NCBI GenBank assembly: GCA_026987375.1
Contig: JALSMT010000099.1
Location: 1-55,565, forward strand
Source: Thermaceae bacterium
GTDB taxonomy: Bacteria > Deinococcota > Deinococci > Deinococcales > Marinithermaceae
DNA: 55,565 nt
Direction of reading: 5' to 3'
Position numbers and translations under genes: made by a program. The notes under the pieces were generated by a model, which had not been told where the DNA came from, searched no databases, and was given only the letters and a program-made list of their open reading frames with translations. Shown here piece after piece: positions 1 through 8,493 of the stretch; position 1 is the stretch's first letter, and the number at the start of each line of letters is the position of its first letter.

Positions 1-134
1 TACTACGCACTACGTACTACGCACCGAGTACCGTGGTCCATGCCGTGAGTGAAGCCGTGGTTTCGTTGTCGCTGACTGGCCCACCACGAGCCACAAGCTA
101 CGGGCTACAGGCCAGCACCGCTACCACGCACCAT
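1..134. repeat. Intergenic region with degenerate heptamer repeats
   Basis: There is no convincing gene here. The first 33 bases have a 7-nt period: units such as GCACTAC, GTACTAC and GCACCGA follow one another. Bases 81-110 repeat the pattern as CCACCAC, GAGCCAC, AAGCTAC, GGGCTAC, and bases 116-132 carry CTACCAC and GCACCAT. The same heptad style recurs between carB and dnaJ. The region lies downstream of the mutase gene on the minus strand. Its function is unknown, and the first block may continue beyond the window edge. Confidence 0.5.
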
Positions 135-1784
135 CTACACCATCACCGGCTCCTCGTAGACCCCGTAGACCTCGCGCAGCACGTCCATCATCTCGCCCAG
201 GGTGGCGTAGGCGAGGGCGGCCTCGACGAAGTGGGGCATGGTGTTCCGGCCGCTTGCGGCCGCCTGGCGCAGACCCTCGAGCGCCGACTCGACGCGCCCC
301 GGATCGCGCTCAGCCCGTACCCGCGCCAGCCGCTCGGCCTGAATCTGCTCGATCTGCGGGTCAATCTCTTGTATGGGAACTTCGAGCTCCTTCTCGTCTT
401 GAAAGGCGTTGACGCCCACTATCAGGCGCTGACCCGATTCTACTTCTTGCTGGAAGCGGTAGGAGGCGTCGCCGATCTCGCGTAGGAAGTAGCCCTGCTC
501 GATGCCGCGCACCACGCCGCCCAGGCGCCGTATTTCCTCGATGTAACGCATAGCTTCGGTTTCCATTTTGTCGGTCAGCCACTCCACGTAGTAGCTGCCG
601 GCGAGCGGGTCGATGGTGTGAGTGACGCCCGACTCGTAGGCGATGATCTGCTGCTGGCGCAAGGCCAGGGTGGCCGCCTCCTCGGTGGGCAGCGCCAGAG
701 CCTCGTCGTAGGCGTCGGTGTGCAGGCTGTTGGTGCCGCCAAGAACAGCCGCCAGCGCCTGCAGCGCCACGCGCGTCAGGTTGTTGAGCGGCTGCTGGGC
801 CGTGAGGCTGACGCCGGCAGTCTGGGCGTGGGTGCGCAGCATCCAGCTGCGCGGATCCTTGGCGCCGTAGCGCTCGCGCATCTGTTTGGCCCAGATGCGG
901 CGGGCGGCGCGGAACTTGGCGATCTCCTCGAAGAAGTCGTTGTGGACGTCGAAAAAGTAGCTGATTCGCGGGGCGAATTCGTCTATATTAATACCGCGCT
1001 CGAGAGTTTTTTCTACGTACTCGAAGCCGTCGGCCAGGGTAAAGGCCAGTTCCTGGACCGCGGTCGCCCCGGCCTCGCGGATGTGATAACCGGATACCGA
1101 GATAAAGTTCCAGCGGGGCACGTTCTCAGGCCCCCACTCGAAGGTGTCGATCACCAGTTCGACGCTAGGCTTGGGAGGGAAAATGAACTCCTTTTGGGCG
1201 ATGAATTCCTTGAGGATGTCGTTTTGGATGGTCCCGCCCAGCTTCTTCCAGTCGAAGCCCTTTTTCTTGGCCAGCGCCAGGTACATCGCCCAGATAGCGT
1301 TCGCGGGCGAGTTGATGGTCATCGAGGTGGTGATCTCTTCGAGGTTGATGCCGTCGAAGAGTATCTCCATGTCGGCCAGGCTGCTGACGGCCACGCCGCA
1401 CTTGCCCACCTCGCCGGCGGCGAGAGGGTGGTCGGAGTCGTAACCCATTAGGGTGGGCAGGTCGAAGGCGGTGGAAAGCCCTGTCTGGCCCGCGGCGAGC
1501 AGTTTCTTGAAACGTTCGTTGGTCTGCTCGGCGGTGCCAAAGCCGGCGAACATGCGCATGGTCCACAGTTTGGAACGGTACATTGAGCCGTAGACGCCGC
1601 GAGTATAAGGATACTCACCGGGATAACCCAGCTTCTCTTGGTAGTCAAAGGGCTCGACGTCTTCGGGCGTATAGAGGGGGTCGGGGGCGATGTTCGAGAG
1701 CGTGCGGTGCGCGACCGGTCGCTCGGGCAGGCGCTCGGTGCTCTTTTGGTAGGTTTCGCGAATCCAGGCGTGTTTCGGGCGCAT
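135..1784 (-). CDS. Adenosylcobalamin-dependent acyl-CoA mutase, large subunit (isobutyryl-CoA mutase-like)
   Basis: This is the catalytic TIM-barrel subunit of a B12-dependent acyl-CoA mutase, 549 aa. It lacks the C-terminal B12-binding domain, which must come from a separate small subunit not encoded here. Family signatures are [10 protein letters not shown] near residue 61 and [11 protein letters not shown] near 184. By family knowledge methylmalonyl-CoA mutase uses Tyr89 and Arg207 to hold the substrate carboxylate, whereas isobutyryl-CoA mutase has Phe80 and Gln198. Here the aligned residues are Phe79 (MFAGF) and Gln197 (IAQKEF), so a non-carboxylated substrate such as isobutyryl-CoA or n-butyryl-CoA is more likely than methylmalonyl-CoA. 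The start is set by AGGAGG 5 nt before ATG. Annotation pipelines would probably call it methylmalonyl-CoA mutase. Confidence 0.9.
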   Translation of the reverse strand: MRPKHAWIRETYQKSTERLPERPVAHRTLSNIAPDPLYTPEDVEPFDYQEKLGYPGEYPYTRGVYGSMYRSKLWTMRMFAGFGTAEQTNERFKKLLAAGQTGLSTAFDLPTLMGYDSDHPLAAGEVGKCGVAVSSLADMEILFDGINLEEITTSMTINSPANAIWAMYLALAKKKGFDWKKLGGTIQNDILKEFIAQKEFIFPPKPSVELVIDTFEWGPENVPRWNFISVSGYHIREAGATAVQELAFTLADGFEYVEKTLERGINIDEFAPRISYFFDVHNDFFEEIAKFRAARRIWAKQMRERYGAKDPRSWMLRTHAQTAGVSLTAQQPLNNLTRVALQALAAVLGGTNSLHTDAYDEALALPTEEAATLALRQQQIIAYESGVTHTIDPLAGSYYVEWLTDKMETEAMRYIEEIRRLGGVVRGIEQGYFLREIGDASYRFQQEVESGQRLIVGVNAFQDEKELEVPIQEIDPQIEQIQAERLARVRAERDPGRVESALEGLRQAAASGRNTMPHFVEAALAYATLGEMMDVLREVYGVYEEPVMV

Positions 1785-1801
1785 TGTTGCCTCCTGTACG
1801 T

Positions 1802-1807
1802 ATTATA
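1802..1807 (-). promoter_or_regulatory. -10 box of the acyl-CoA mutase gene
   Basis: A perfect TATAAT lies 17 nt before the mutase ATG, followed by AGGAGG, so this gene would have a short leader with a Shine-Dalgarno. No good -35 hexamer is visible at the normal distance. Confidence 0.6.
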
Positions 1808-1864
1808 ACGTTTTCCCGCCAGCCGCCAGAAAAAGCGCCATCTGGCGCGGCGAATGAAAGAAGA

Positions 1865-1870
1865 TAGAAT
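1865..1870 (+). promoter_or_regulatory. -10 box for a leaderless PIG-L gene
   Basis: TAGAAT ends 8 nt before the ATG of the PIG-L gene and no Shine-Dalgarno is present. Transcription starting about 7 nt downstream would begin at or next to the start codon. Confidence 0.6.
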
Positions 1871-1878
1871 GTAAAGCC

Positions 1879-2751
1879 ATGAAGCCTCTGCTGGCCGCAG
1901 TCCTGCTTTTCCTCGCAAGCGCCGCAGCCGCCGCGGGGCGGATGCCGCCGCCGCGAGCGGGGGAGAGGGTGCTGATCCTAGCGCCCCACCCTGACGACGA
2001 AACTCTTTGCTGCGCCGGCTATATCAGCGAGAGCGTGCGCGCGGGGGCTATGGTGAGCATCGTCTGGCTGACCAGTGGCGACGGATATAAGCGTGACGCC
2101 ATCGAAGTCTTCGATACGTTGTTCCCGGGGCCTGCTGAGTTCCGCAAGCTGGGGGCGATGCGCATGGACGAGGCCCGCGCAGCGGCGGCAACCTTGGGAG
2201 TGGCGCCGCGGGACGTGTACTTTTTGGGGTACCCCGACGGCGGCTTGCTGCGCCTCTTCGACGAAAACTACCTGCGCCCATTGCGATCGGCGACCACCGC
2301 CTGGGATGCCGTCGGTTACGGTGCCGCCTACCGGCCGGGCGCGCCTTATACGGGCCTGGCTCTCAAGAAGCTCCTAAGCCGGATATTCCGGCAGGTACGG
2401 CCGGACCTGATACTGCTGCCCTTGCTGAGCGACGAGCACCCCGATCATCTGGCGACCTCGCTTTTTGGCAAAGACGTCGCCGCCGGCTTGGGCTTGTCGG
2501 GTCGCGTTTGCGGATGGGTGGTCCACTCTGGCTACGACTGGCCTTCGCCCCAGGGGTTCTACCCGGATTACCCGCTGACCGCACCTGGCGCTAATTATCA
2601 CTGGTTGAGCTTTCGGCTTTCCAAAAAGGACGAGGCCTTAAAGAAGGCCGCCGTCAGCGCGTACAAAACGCAGATGCTGACGATGAGGCGCTTCTTGCTT
2701 TCGTTCGTCCGTGAAAACGAGCTTTTTAGCTGCGACGGCGGCGTCTGGTAG
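1879..2751 (+). CDS. Secreted PIG-L/LmbE family zinc deacetylase
   Basis: The 290-aa protein starts with a signal peptide (hydrophobic residues 3-19, Ala-rich cleavage region). It then shows the PIG-L metal/catalytic motif PHPDDE at residues 36-41 (His37, Asp40, general base Asp39) and a second histidine motif DEHPDH near residue 190. The family removes N-acetyl groups from N-acetylglucosamine-type substrates (GlcNAc-PI, mycothiol or bacillithiol precursors, antibiotics). The exported location argues for a cell-wall or extracellular sugar substrate rather than a cytosolic thiol pathway; that is inference. It runs divergently from the mutase and stops 3 bp from the convergent recO. Confidence 0.85.
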   Translation: MKPLLAAVLLFLASAAAAAGRMPPPRAGERVLILAPHPDDETLCCAGYISESVRAGAMVSIVWLTSGDGYKRDAIEVFDTLFPGPAEFRKLGAMRMDEARAAAATLGVAPRDVYFLGYPDGGLLRLFDENYLRPLRSATTAWDAVGYGAAYRPGAPYTGLALKKLLSRIFRQVRPDLILLPLLSDEHPDHLATSLFGKDVAAGLGLSGRVCGWVVHSGYDWPSPQGFYPDYPLTAPGANYHWLSFRLSKKDEALKKAAVSAYKTQMLTMRRFLLSFVRENELFSCDGGVW

Positions 2752-2754
2752 CGC

Positions 2755-3477
2755 TTAGCCTTTGGCCGAAAGAGAGCCGCGCAGAGATTTTTCTGAGCGC
2801 AGCGGCTCTACTTGGTAGGCGCTGTAGCGTAGCAACCCTTCCAGCAACGCTTCAGAGACGCCGCCTTGCTGCAGCGCTTCTATAGCACGGGAGCCGGGTT
2901 GTGTGAGGATCCGCGCCAGGGCGCTGGCGGCCTTTGTCCCGATTGGCAGCCGCATTCCCGAAGAGCACGAGGAGCAAGCTAAACTACCGGACAGCTCCAG
3001 GGTATCGGCTTGGTGCCCGCAGCGGCTATGGGGCGACGGCGCCAGACCTGCGGCTTTGAGCATTCTCCAGCCGCTCCAGACGAGGGGTATGAGAGGATTG
3101 TCGCTGCCGGCTACTCCTCTGAGGCCGCTGCCGAGAAGAATCCAGACTTCTTCGGCTGTTTCTGGAGAAGCCAGCAGGTACGCCAGCTCGCCCAGGCAGG
3201 CTGCCGCGGGATAGCGGGTCGGTTCGCTTAGCTGCTCGAGCCTGCCGACCATCTCCGCCTGCGTCAGCGTCGCCAGTTCACGTTCCGGTTTGTGGTACGC
3301 CTGAAAGCGCACGTGGTGAAAAAGCATCAAACGGCCGCTGCGGCCGCTGGGTCGCTGGGCTTTGCGGGCGACGAAGTCCATAGCGCCGCCGGGCCCCACC
3401 GTCTTGAGGATTACGTCTCCTCCCGGCAGCAGCTTGCGGCCCACTATTATCCCCTCGTGCGTGCGGTAGCGCTCCAC
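2755..3477 (-). CDS. recO: DNA repair protein RecO
   Basis: The 240-aa protein has the RecO layout: an N-terminal OB fold (residues 1-80, beginning ERYRTHEGIIVGRKL), a helical middle, and a zinc-finger region with CGH near residue 158 and CSSC near 173. RecO loads RecA with RecR and anneals SSB-coated strands in the RecFOR pathway. The first half of the zinc site is Cys-Gly-His rather than the usual CxxC, so one ligand may be His or the site may be partly degenerate. The start is GTG with AGGA upstream; no in-frame ATG lies nearby. The stop sits 3 bp from the PIG-L stop on the other strand. Confidence 0.85.
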   Translation of the reverse strand: MERYRTHEGIIVGRKLLPGGDVILKTVGPGGAMDFVARKAQRPSGRSGRLMLFHHVRFQAYHKPERELATLTQAEMVGRLEQLSEPTRYPAAACLGELAYLLASPETAEEVWILLGSGLRGVAGSDNPLIPLVWSGWRMLKAAGLAPSPHSRCGHQADTLELSGSLACSSCSSGMRLPIGTKAASALARILTQPGSRAIEALQQGGVSEALLEGLLRYSAYQVEPLRSEKSLRGSLSAKG

Positions 3478-3535
3478 GTACTCATCCTAGTGGATGCCGC
3501 CAGGCCGTGTCTCAGCGGTCCTCATGCGGCTGTGC

Positions 3536-3541
3536 TACACT
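3536..3541 (+). promoter_or_regulatory. -10 box for a leaderless small membrane protein gene
   Basis: TACACT ends 8 nt before the ATG at 3550 and there is no Shine-Dalgarno, the same spacing as at the PIG-L and glnA genes. Confidence 0.5.
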
Positions 3542-3549
3542 TATCGTGG

Positions 3550-3798
3550 ATGAGCAGTTTGGGCGAATATACACTAGAGGATTTAGCCGAGTGGTTGGTG
3601 GTCGCGCTTTTAGCGACCGTAGGCGTTCTCATAGCGCTTTGGCTGGGTGGCTGGCTGATGGTTTTTCTGGGCAAGCTATTTCTTGGCGTCGCCGCGTTGA
3701 TAGTCCTCTTGCTCAAGTTCTTGATTCCGGCGCTGATAATAGCCGCCATCCTGTACTTCATCTTGCGGGCCTTTTCCAAATCCAAAGCGGCAGCGTGA
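3550..3798 (+). CDS. Small membrane protein, unknown function
   Basis: An 82-aa protein with two long hydrophobic segments, residues about 15-38 and 42-72, ending in a short Lys-rich tail (SKSKAAA). I do not recognise a family. The reading frame is open further upstream, but the upstream part is antisense to recO, and the -10 box 8 nt before this ATG supports the short form. The radical SAM gene follows 55 bp downstream on the same strand. A role in the membrane is all that can be said. Confidence 0.6.
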   Translation: MSSLGEYTLEDLAEWLVVALLATVGVLIALWLGGWLMVFLGKLFLGVAALIVLLLKFLIPALIIAAILYFILRAFSKSKAAA

Positions 3799-3853
3799 CC
3801 TGCAGTCTCGCCTGCGACCGCCTCGCCCTCGCTAGCGCCTGGGCGGTTTTGCT

Positions 3854-5347
3854 ATGAGGCGACTGCGACAGCGCGTGGCCGAGAGGTTGGCGGCGGAAGA
3901 GGGGGCAATCTTCAAAGACGCGCCCATCCGCGTGACGGTGGCTTACCCAAACAGCTACGCCGTGGCTATGGCTTCGTTGGGGTTCCAGACGGTTTACCGC
4001 CTCTTCAATGAAGAGCCGGATTTTGCGGCGGAGAGGGCCTTTTTGGAAGACGCCGAGCTGGCCCCGGCAGGCCGCTTGCCTAGCTATGAGTCTTTCCGCG
4101 CCGCCGGCGACGTGGAGATATTTGCGGTGTCCATAGCCTTCGAGCTGGACCTGGTCAATCTGGTGAGGCTTCTGCGGGCCGCGGGGCTCGAGCCGCTGCG
4201 GGAAGAGCGGGGCGAGAGGGAGCCGTTGGTCATCCTTGGGGGGCCGCTGACCAGCTCCAATCCCTGGCCGCTGGCTCCCTTTGCCGACGTCATCTTGATA
4301 GGCGACGGGGAAGAAGCAATTCCCCTAATCGCCGAGGCGTACCGGCAAACGCGCGATAAAAGGCGATTCCTCGAGAGCGTAGAAGGTATGCCGGGTTTTT
4401 TCCTGCCCGACCGCGATGAGCGCGAGCCGCACTGGACCAGCGCCCCGCTCGAAAAATTACCGGTTTATTCGCAGATAGTATCTTCTCTGTCGGAGTTCCC
4501 CGGGGCTTTTTTGATCGAGGCCGAGCGCGGTTGCCCCAGGCCTTGCACCTTTTGTCTGGCGCGCGTCATGTACGGCCCCACTCGCAACGTACCCGCGGAG
4601 GCCTTACTGGCGGCGATACCCGAGGCGGTGCAGAAGGTGGGCCTCGTTGGCGCCTCGCTCTCCGACTATCCCTACGTTAAGGAGGTCGGCCACGAGCTAT
4701 TACGAAGGGGCGTTAAGCTGTCCGTCTCCAGCATCCGCGCAGACAGGGTAGACGCCGAGCTGGCGCAGATACTCAAAGAAGGCGGATTGAGGACCTTTAC
4801 CGTCGCCGCCGACGGCCCCAGCCAGCGCCTGCGCGACCTCCTCAAAAAGCAGATTAGCGAAGAGCAGCTCTTGCGAGCCGCGGAAATAGCCCGCAGCCTG
4901 GGTTTTAGAGGCTTCAAGCTTTACCAGATGATAGGTCTTCCGACAGAGACCGAAGGAGACATTGACGAGATGCTGCGCTTTACCGCCAAGTTGTCGCAGA
5001 TAACACCCGTGACGCTGAGCGTCTCGCCTTTCGTTCCTAAGCGCCATACTCCTCATTTCGGAGACGGCTTCGCCGGTGTCAAAATCATAGATCAGCGCCT
5101 CAAGCGCATAAGGAAAGAGCTTCGCAGGCTCAGGCCGCGGGTCGAGGTGCGCAGCGGCAGCGCAAAGTGGGCCTGGATCGAGGCGGTCATAGCCAGAGGC
5201 GGCAGCGAGGTGGGCTTGGCGGCTTTGCGGCTGGCGGAGGGTGAGTCGTATTCGGCTTGGAAAAGAGCCCTGGCCGAGGTAGGTTGGCGCGATCCGCTCA
5301 ATCAGGCCGACCCGCAGGGAACGGCGCTGTCGTTTAATATCTCTTGA
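3854..5347 (+). CDS. Radical SAM protein with N-terminal cobalamin-binding-like domain
   Basis: The 497-aa protein carries the radical SAM cluster motif C-x3-C-x2-C at Cys227, Cys231 and Cys234 (CPRPCTFC). The N-terminal 200 residues resemble a B12-binding/Rossmann region, with LGGPLTSSNP near 128 and IGDGEE near 149, as in B12-dependent radical SAM proteins of the TIGR03960 or MiaB-like type. It probably performs a radical methylation or modification; the substrate cannot be read from the sequence. Its stop codon overlaps the start region of folC, so the two are probably co-translated. No clear Shine-Dalgarno precedes the ATG. Confidence 0.8.
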   Translation: MRRLRQRVAERLAAEEGAIFKDAPIRVTVAYPNSYAVAMASLGFQTVYRLFNEEPDFAAERAFLEDAELAPAGRLPSYESFRAAGDVEIFAVSIAFELDLVNLVRLLRAAGLEPLREERGEREPLVILGGPLTSSNPWPLAPFADVILIGDGEEAIPLIAEAYRQTRDKRRFLESVEGMPGFFLPDRDEREPHWTSAPLEKLPVYSQIVSSLSEFPGAFLIEAERGCPRPCTFCLARVMYGPTRNVPAEALLAAIPEAVQKVGLVGASLSDYPYVKEVGHELLRRGVKLSVSSIRADRVDAELAQILKEGGLRTFTVAADGPSQRLRDLLKKQISEEQLLRAAEIARSLGFRGFKLYQMIGLPTETEGDIDEMLRFTAKLSQITPVTLSVSPFVPKRHTPHFGDGFAGVKIIDQRLKRIRKELRRLRPRVEVRSGSAKWAWIEAVIARGGSEVGLAALRLAEGESYSAWKRALAEVGWRDPLNQADPQGTALSFNIS

Positions 5348-5349
5348 GC

Positions 5350-6495
5350 ATGGAGTACTCGCGAGCCAAAGACTGGCTTTTCGCGCAAAGGCGCTCAGGC
5401 AGGATCAGGACTCCGCAGAGGGCGCGGCGCCTGCTTTCTCTTCTCGGATTGACTGGTCAGCCGCAGCGGTTCGTTCACGTTCTCGGCACTAACGGCAAAG
5501 GCAGCGTAGCGGCGTACCTGGAGGCGGCGTTCATTGCGGCGGGACGGCGTGCGGGCGCTTTTAGCAGTCCTCATCTGGTGGACCTGAGGGAAAGGATCCG
5601 CGTGCAAGGCCGGCAGATAAGCGAGGCGGCCGTGGTCGAGTTTGTCGCTATGGTTCGCCCTCTCACCGGAGTGGAGGCGACTTTCTTTGACCTAATGCTG
5701 GCCATGGCCTTGTGGCGCTTCCGCGAAGAGGGCGTGCAGTGGGCGGCGCTCGAGGCGGGCGTAGGCGGCGCCAGTGACGCCACCATGGCCGTCAACGGGG
5801 TTGCGGCGACGATCATCAGCAACGTAGCCGCTGATCACCTGGCGACCTTCGGCGGCTTTGAGGCTTTGGCTGCCGATAAGGCCCGCGCCGCCAGGCCGGG
5901 GACGCCGCTGTTAACCGCGGCCAGAGGGTCCGCCTTGCGGATAATCGCGCGTGAGGCGGAAAGGGTGGGGGCGCCCCTCTTCGTCTACCGCGAAGGAAGC
6001 AGCCTATTTTCGCTGCCTGCAGTTCCAGGGATAAAGGGAGACGCGCAGAAGACAAACGCCGCCTTGGCAAGCGCGGCGCTGCGCCTGCTGGGTTTTGCCG
6101 AGTCAGAGATAGCTGAAGGGCTGCAGCGGGCCCGCCTTAGCGGCAGGATGGACGCCCGCGAATGTTGCGGGCGGCGGATCATCCTCGACGCCGCCCACAA
6201 TCCGCACGCGGTGAGGTCGCTTTTGCGCTCGCTACCTGCCAGTTATCACCTGCTCTTCGGGGCGCAGCCGCACAAAGACGTTGCGGGTATGTATGCGTTG
6301 CTCACGAGCAGGGCCATATCCCTTACCTGCACCTGGCCGCTAAAGCGTTCCTCACTGCCCGGTTGCGCCTACCTGGCCGACCCGCAAAAGGCCCTGTTGA
6401 ACGTCGTTTCTCGCTCCGATAAAAACGAGCCCGTGTTAGTAACGGGCTCGTTTTACTTGCTGGGAAAGCTACTTGGCTCTGACCTCTTCGATTAG
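5350..6495 (+). CDS. folC: Folylpolyglutamate synthase / dihydrofolate synthase
   Basis: FolC ligates glutamate to dihydropteroate and adds glutamates to folates. The Mur-ligase P-loop reads GTNGKGS near residue 47, followed by SSPHLVDLRERIR (folate-binding loop), DAAHNPHA and the C-terminal motif LVTGSFYL. At 381 aa it is slightly short for the family (420-450). The ATG at 5350 is chosen; a TTG at 5344 is also possible and overlaps the upstream stop. The last conserved motif is encoded within a perfect inverted repeat that looks like a terminator (6422-6454), and the gene end overlaps the convergent lipoprotein gene by 27 bp. Confidence 0.9.
   Translation: MEYSRAKDWLFAQRRSGRIRTPQRARRLLSLLGLTGQPQRFVHVLGTNGKGSVAAYLEAAFIAAGRRAGAFSSPHLVDLRERIRVQGRQISEAAVVEFVAMVRPLTGVEATFFDLMLAMALWRFREEGVQWAALEAGVGGASDATMAVNGVAATIISNVAADHLATFGGFEALAADKARAARPGTPLLTAARGSALRIIAREAERVGAPLFVYREGSSLFSLPAVPGIKGDAQKTNAALASAALRLLGFAESEIAEGLQRARLSGRMDARECCGRRIILDAAHNPHAVRSLLRSLPASYHLLFGAQPHKDVAGMYALLTSRAISLTCTWPLKRSSLPGCAYLADPQKALLNVVSRSDKNEPVLVTGSFYLLGKLLGSDLFD
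6422..6454. terminator. Bidirectional intrinsic terminator inside folC
   Basis: A perfect 13-bp stem (AAAACGAGCCCGT with its complement) and 7-nt loop, with A-run on one side and T-run on the other, so it can act in both directions. It serves folC (+) and the convergent lipoprotein gene (-). It lies within folC coding sequence, 41 bp before the stop. Confidence 0.85.
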
Positions 6496-7560
6496 CCTGC
6501 CGCCGTCGTCGTAGAACCTCACGATCCTGGGCTTGCCGCTTATTTCGATCAAGACGTAGGGGCTGGTTATCATCTGCGTGACGATGCTGCCGGGAGCGGG
6601 GCGCTGCAGTTTTAGGTAGACGGCGACGACGCCGCCTCTTTTTTGGACGACCTTGGCTACGTCGACGGCGTAGCCGCCGGAGGGCTTGCTGCCCCAAAAG
6701 AACGCCGCCAGCGAATAACGGTCAAGGTCCAGCTGCGGCGGTGCGGGTCTGGGTATTCTGTTGCCCGCAGCCAACGGCCAGATGCGTGAGATAAAATCGC
6801 GCTCGTTCTCAGCGACAATAGCGTATGGGTTGGGGTCGCGGTAGGCGCTGACAACGCCTTTTTGTACCACTTTCCAGTCGCCGGCCGGAGGATTGGGGCT
6901 GCTTGGTTTCAAGAAAAACTCCTTGTCAACGCCGTACTGCACCGCAAAGCTGCTTTTGCGGTAGCGCCGCGGCGGCGGAGAGAGGCGAAAGTCGGGGTAG
7001 ACCGGGTCGTTGAGCTCGTAGATGACTAGCGGCCTCACGGGATTGCGCTCTAACAGCTCCCGCAGGAGAAGACTGGTCTCCGCGTCTGAGAGACCTTGGA
7101 AGCTCGGCGTTTGCGGCTGGCCTTCCGAGTCCGCCGTTTTCCCTGCGGCGACCCTGCCCGCCAGCAGATACCAGCGGTTGTCGTAGAGCCAAACGCTCTT
7201 CAGGTCCGCCCGTGTTTCGACGTGGTAGCTGAAGCCCGGCAATGCCTCCACGGTCCGTGCCGGCAGGCGCAGGGCAGGCAGGACCTCTCGGTATAAGGGC
7301 TGGCCGTTAACCCAAAGGGCTTCGGGGATTGCCCAAACGTGGCCGTAAGCCGGGGGCTCGCTGAGTTTTAGTTGGGCGCCGTTTAGCGAGACCGTTTGCG
7401 GATCGCCAAAGAAATATACCCAGCGCTCGCTCGAGTTGGGCAGAAGCAGCTCGATCTCGTCGGCGCTGTATGTGGGCCCGTTATCGAGACCTGCGAGCAT
7501 GGGGGCGCAGCCGCTCAAAGAAAGAGCCAGCAGGGCCAGGACAATTTTCCAATATCTCAT
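6469..7560 (-). CDS. Putative lipoprotein, unknown function
   Basis: The 363-aa protein begins with a lipoprotein signal peptide: hydrophobic residues 5-15 and lipobox LSGC with Cys18. The mature part is rich in Pro, Tyr and Trp and has no motif I recognise; short beta-like stretches suggest a repeated extracytoplasmic fold. It should be anchored to a membrane facing the periplasm. It is convergent with folC and overlaps its last 27 bp. TATGCT 6 nt before the ATG suggests a leaderless transcript. Confidence 0.75.
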   Translation of the reverse strand: MRYWKIVLALLALSLSGCAPMLAGLDNGPTYSADEIELLLPNSSERWVYFFGDPQTVSLNGAQLKLSEPPAYGHVWAIPEALWVNGQPLYREVLPALRLPARTVEALPGFSYHVETRADLKSVWLYDNRWYLLAGRVAAGKTADSEGQPQTPSFQGLSDAETSLLLRELLERNPVRPLVIYELNDPVYPDFRLSPPPRRYRKSSFAVQYGVDKEFFLKPSSPNPPAGDWKVVQKGVVSAYRDPNPYAIVAENERDFISRIWPLAAGNRIPRPAPPQLDLDRYSLAAFFWGSKPSGGYAVDVAKVVQKRGGVVAVYLKLQRPAPGSIVTQMITSPYVLIEISGKPRIVRFYDDGGRLIEEVRAK

Positions 7561-7566
7561 GCCACC

Positions 7567-7572
7567 AGCATA
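7567..7572 (-). promoter_or_regulatory. -10 box upstream of the lipoprotein gene
   Basis: TATGCT ends 6 nt before the ATG at 7560. No Shine-Dalgarno or consensus -35 is visible. Confidence 0.45.
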
Positions 7573-7615
7573 AACGACTTAGCCAGCCCGGACATTAGGC
7601 TTTTCTAAAGCACCT

Positions 7616-8482
7616 TTAACGGACGGTGCGGGGATCCAGCGCGTCGCGCATACCGTCGCCGAGAAGGTTGAAGCCCAGAACCGCAATCATGATGGCGACG
7701 CCGGGGAAGAGACTAATCCAAGGAGCGCGGGTGAAATAGAGGAATCCCTTGGATATCATCAGCCCCCATTCGGGCTGCGGCGGCTGAGCGCCCAGACCCA
7801 AAAACCCCAGGCCGGCGGCGTCGAGAATGGCCGTGGCGATGGACAGCGTTCCCTGAACAATCAGCGGCGAGAGGCCGTTTGGCAGGATGTGTTTGAAAAT
7901 GACTCGCGCATGGCCTGCGCCCAGGCCCATGGCCGCAGAAACGTAGTCCTGTTCTTTGATAGAGATCACCATGCTACGGGTCAGCCTGGCGTAGACGGGT
8001 ATCTGCACGATGCCCACGGCAATCATGGCGTTGGATATTCCCGGACCAATCACCGCGACTATGGCGATGGCCAGCAGTATTGACGGGAAAGACAGCATTA
8101 TGTCTATCAGCCAGCTTATGAACATGTCCGTTTTGCCGCCGTAAAAACCCGCCAGTAATCCCAGCACCGTACCAAGAACCAAGGCTATACCGACGGCAAA
8201 AACGCCGACGCGCAAAGAGATGCGCGAACCATGGACGACGCGCCTGAAGATGTCTCTACCCAGCTCGTCGGTGCCCATCAGGTGTTCTATGGAAGGCGGC
8301 TTGAGGCGCAGCCTGAGATGGCGGTCCTTGGTGGCGTCGTATGGCATGAGCAATGGCGCCAGCATAGCCAGCAGGATAAAAAAACCAACTATCAGCAGGC
8401 CGGCTTTGCCAGAGCTGGAGCGTTTGAAACGCCGCCAGGCCTGTTGTGTCGGGGTTCGCATATAGGCGTCGGAAGTAGCCAT
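7616..8482 (-). CDS. dppC: Peptide-type ABC transporter permease (DppC/OppC family)
   Basis: The 288-aa inner-membrane permease has the OppC/DppC layout: an N-terminal anchor helix (residues 27-47), the loop HLMGTDELGRDIFRR, and five further helices ending in LLGDGMRDALDPR, the hallmark C-terminus of this family. The EAA loop that docks the ATPase is AAMGLGAGHARVIFKHILPN. It pairs with the upstream DppB-type permease, 11 bp away, and the binding protein to import di- or oligopeptides or related solutes such as nickel. AGGAG 5 nt before ATG fixes the start. No ATPase gene is in this cluster. Confidence 0.92.
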   Translation of the reverse strand: MATSDAYMRTPTQQAWRRFKRSSSGKAGLLIVGFFILLAMLAPLLMPYDATKDRHLRLRLKPPSIEHLMGTDELGRDIFRRVVHGSRISLRVGVFAVGIALVLGTVLGLLAGFYGGKTDMFISWLIDIMLSFPSILLAIAIVAVIGPGISNAMIAVGIVQIPVYARLTRSMVISIKEQDYVSAAMGLGAGHARVIFKHILPNGLSPLIVQGTLSIATAILDAAGLGFLGLGAQPPQPEWGLMISKGFLYFTRAPWISLFPGVAIMIAVLGFNLLGDGMRDALDPRTVR

Positions 8483-8493
8483 GTCTTCTCCTG

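Noticed and set aside
3821-3851. A possible terminator (CCGCC...GGCGG TTTT) just before the radical SAM gene.
   Set aside because: The loop is long and the T-run abuts the next start codon; no promoter for the downstream gene lies after it.
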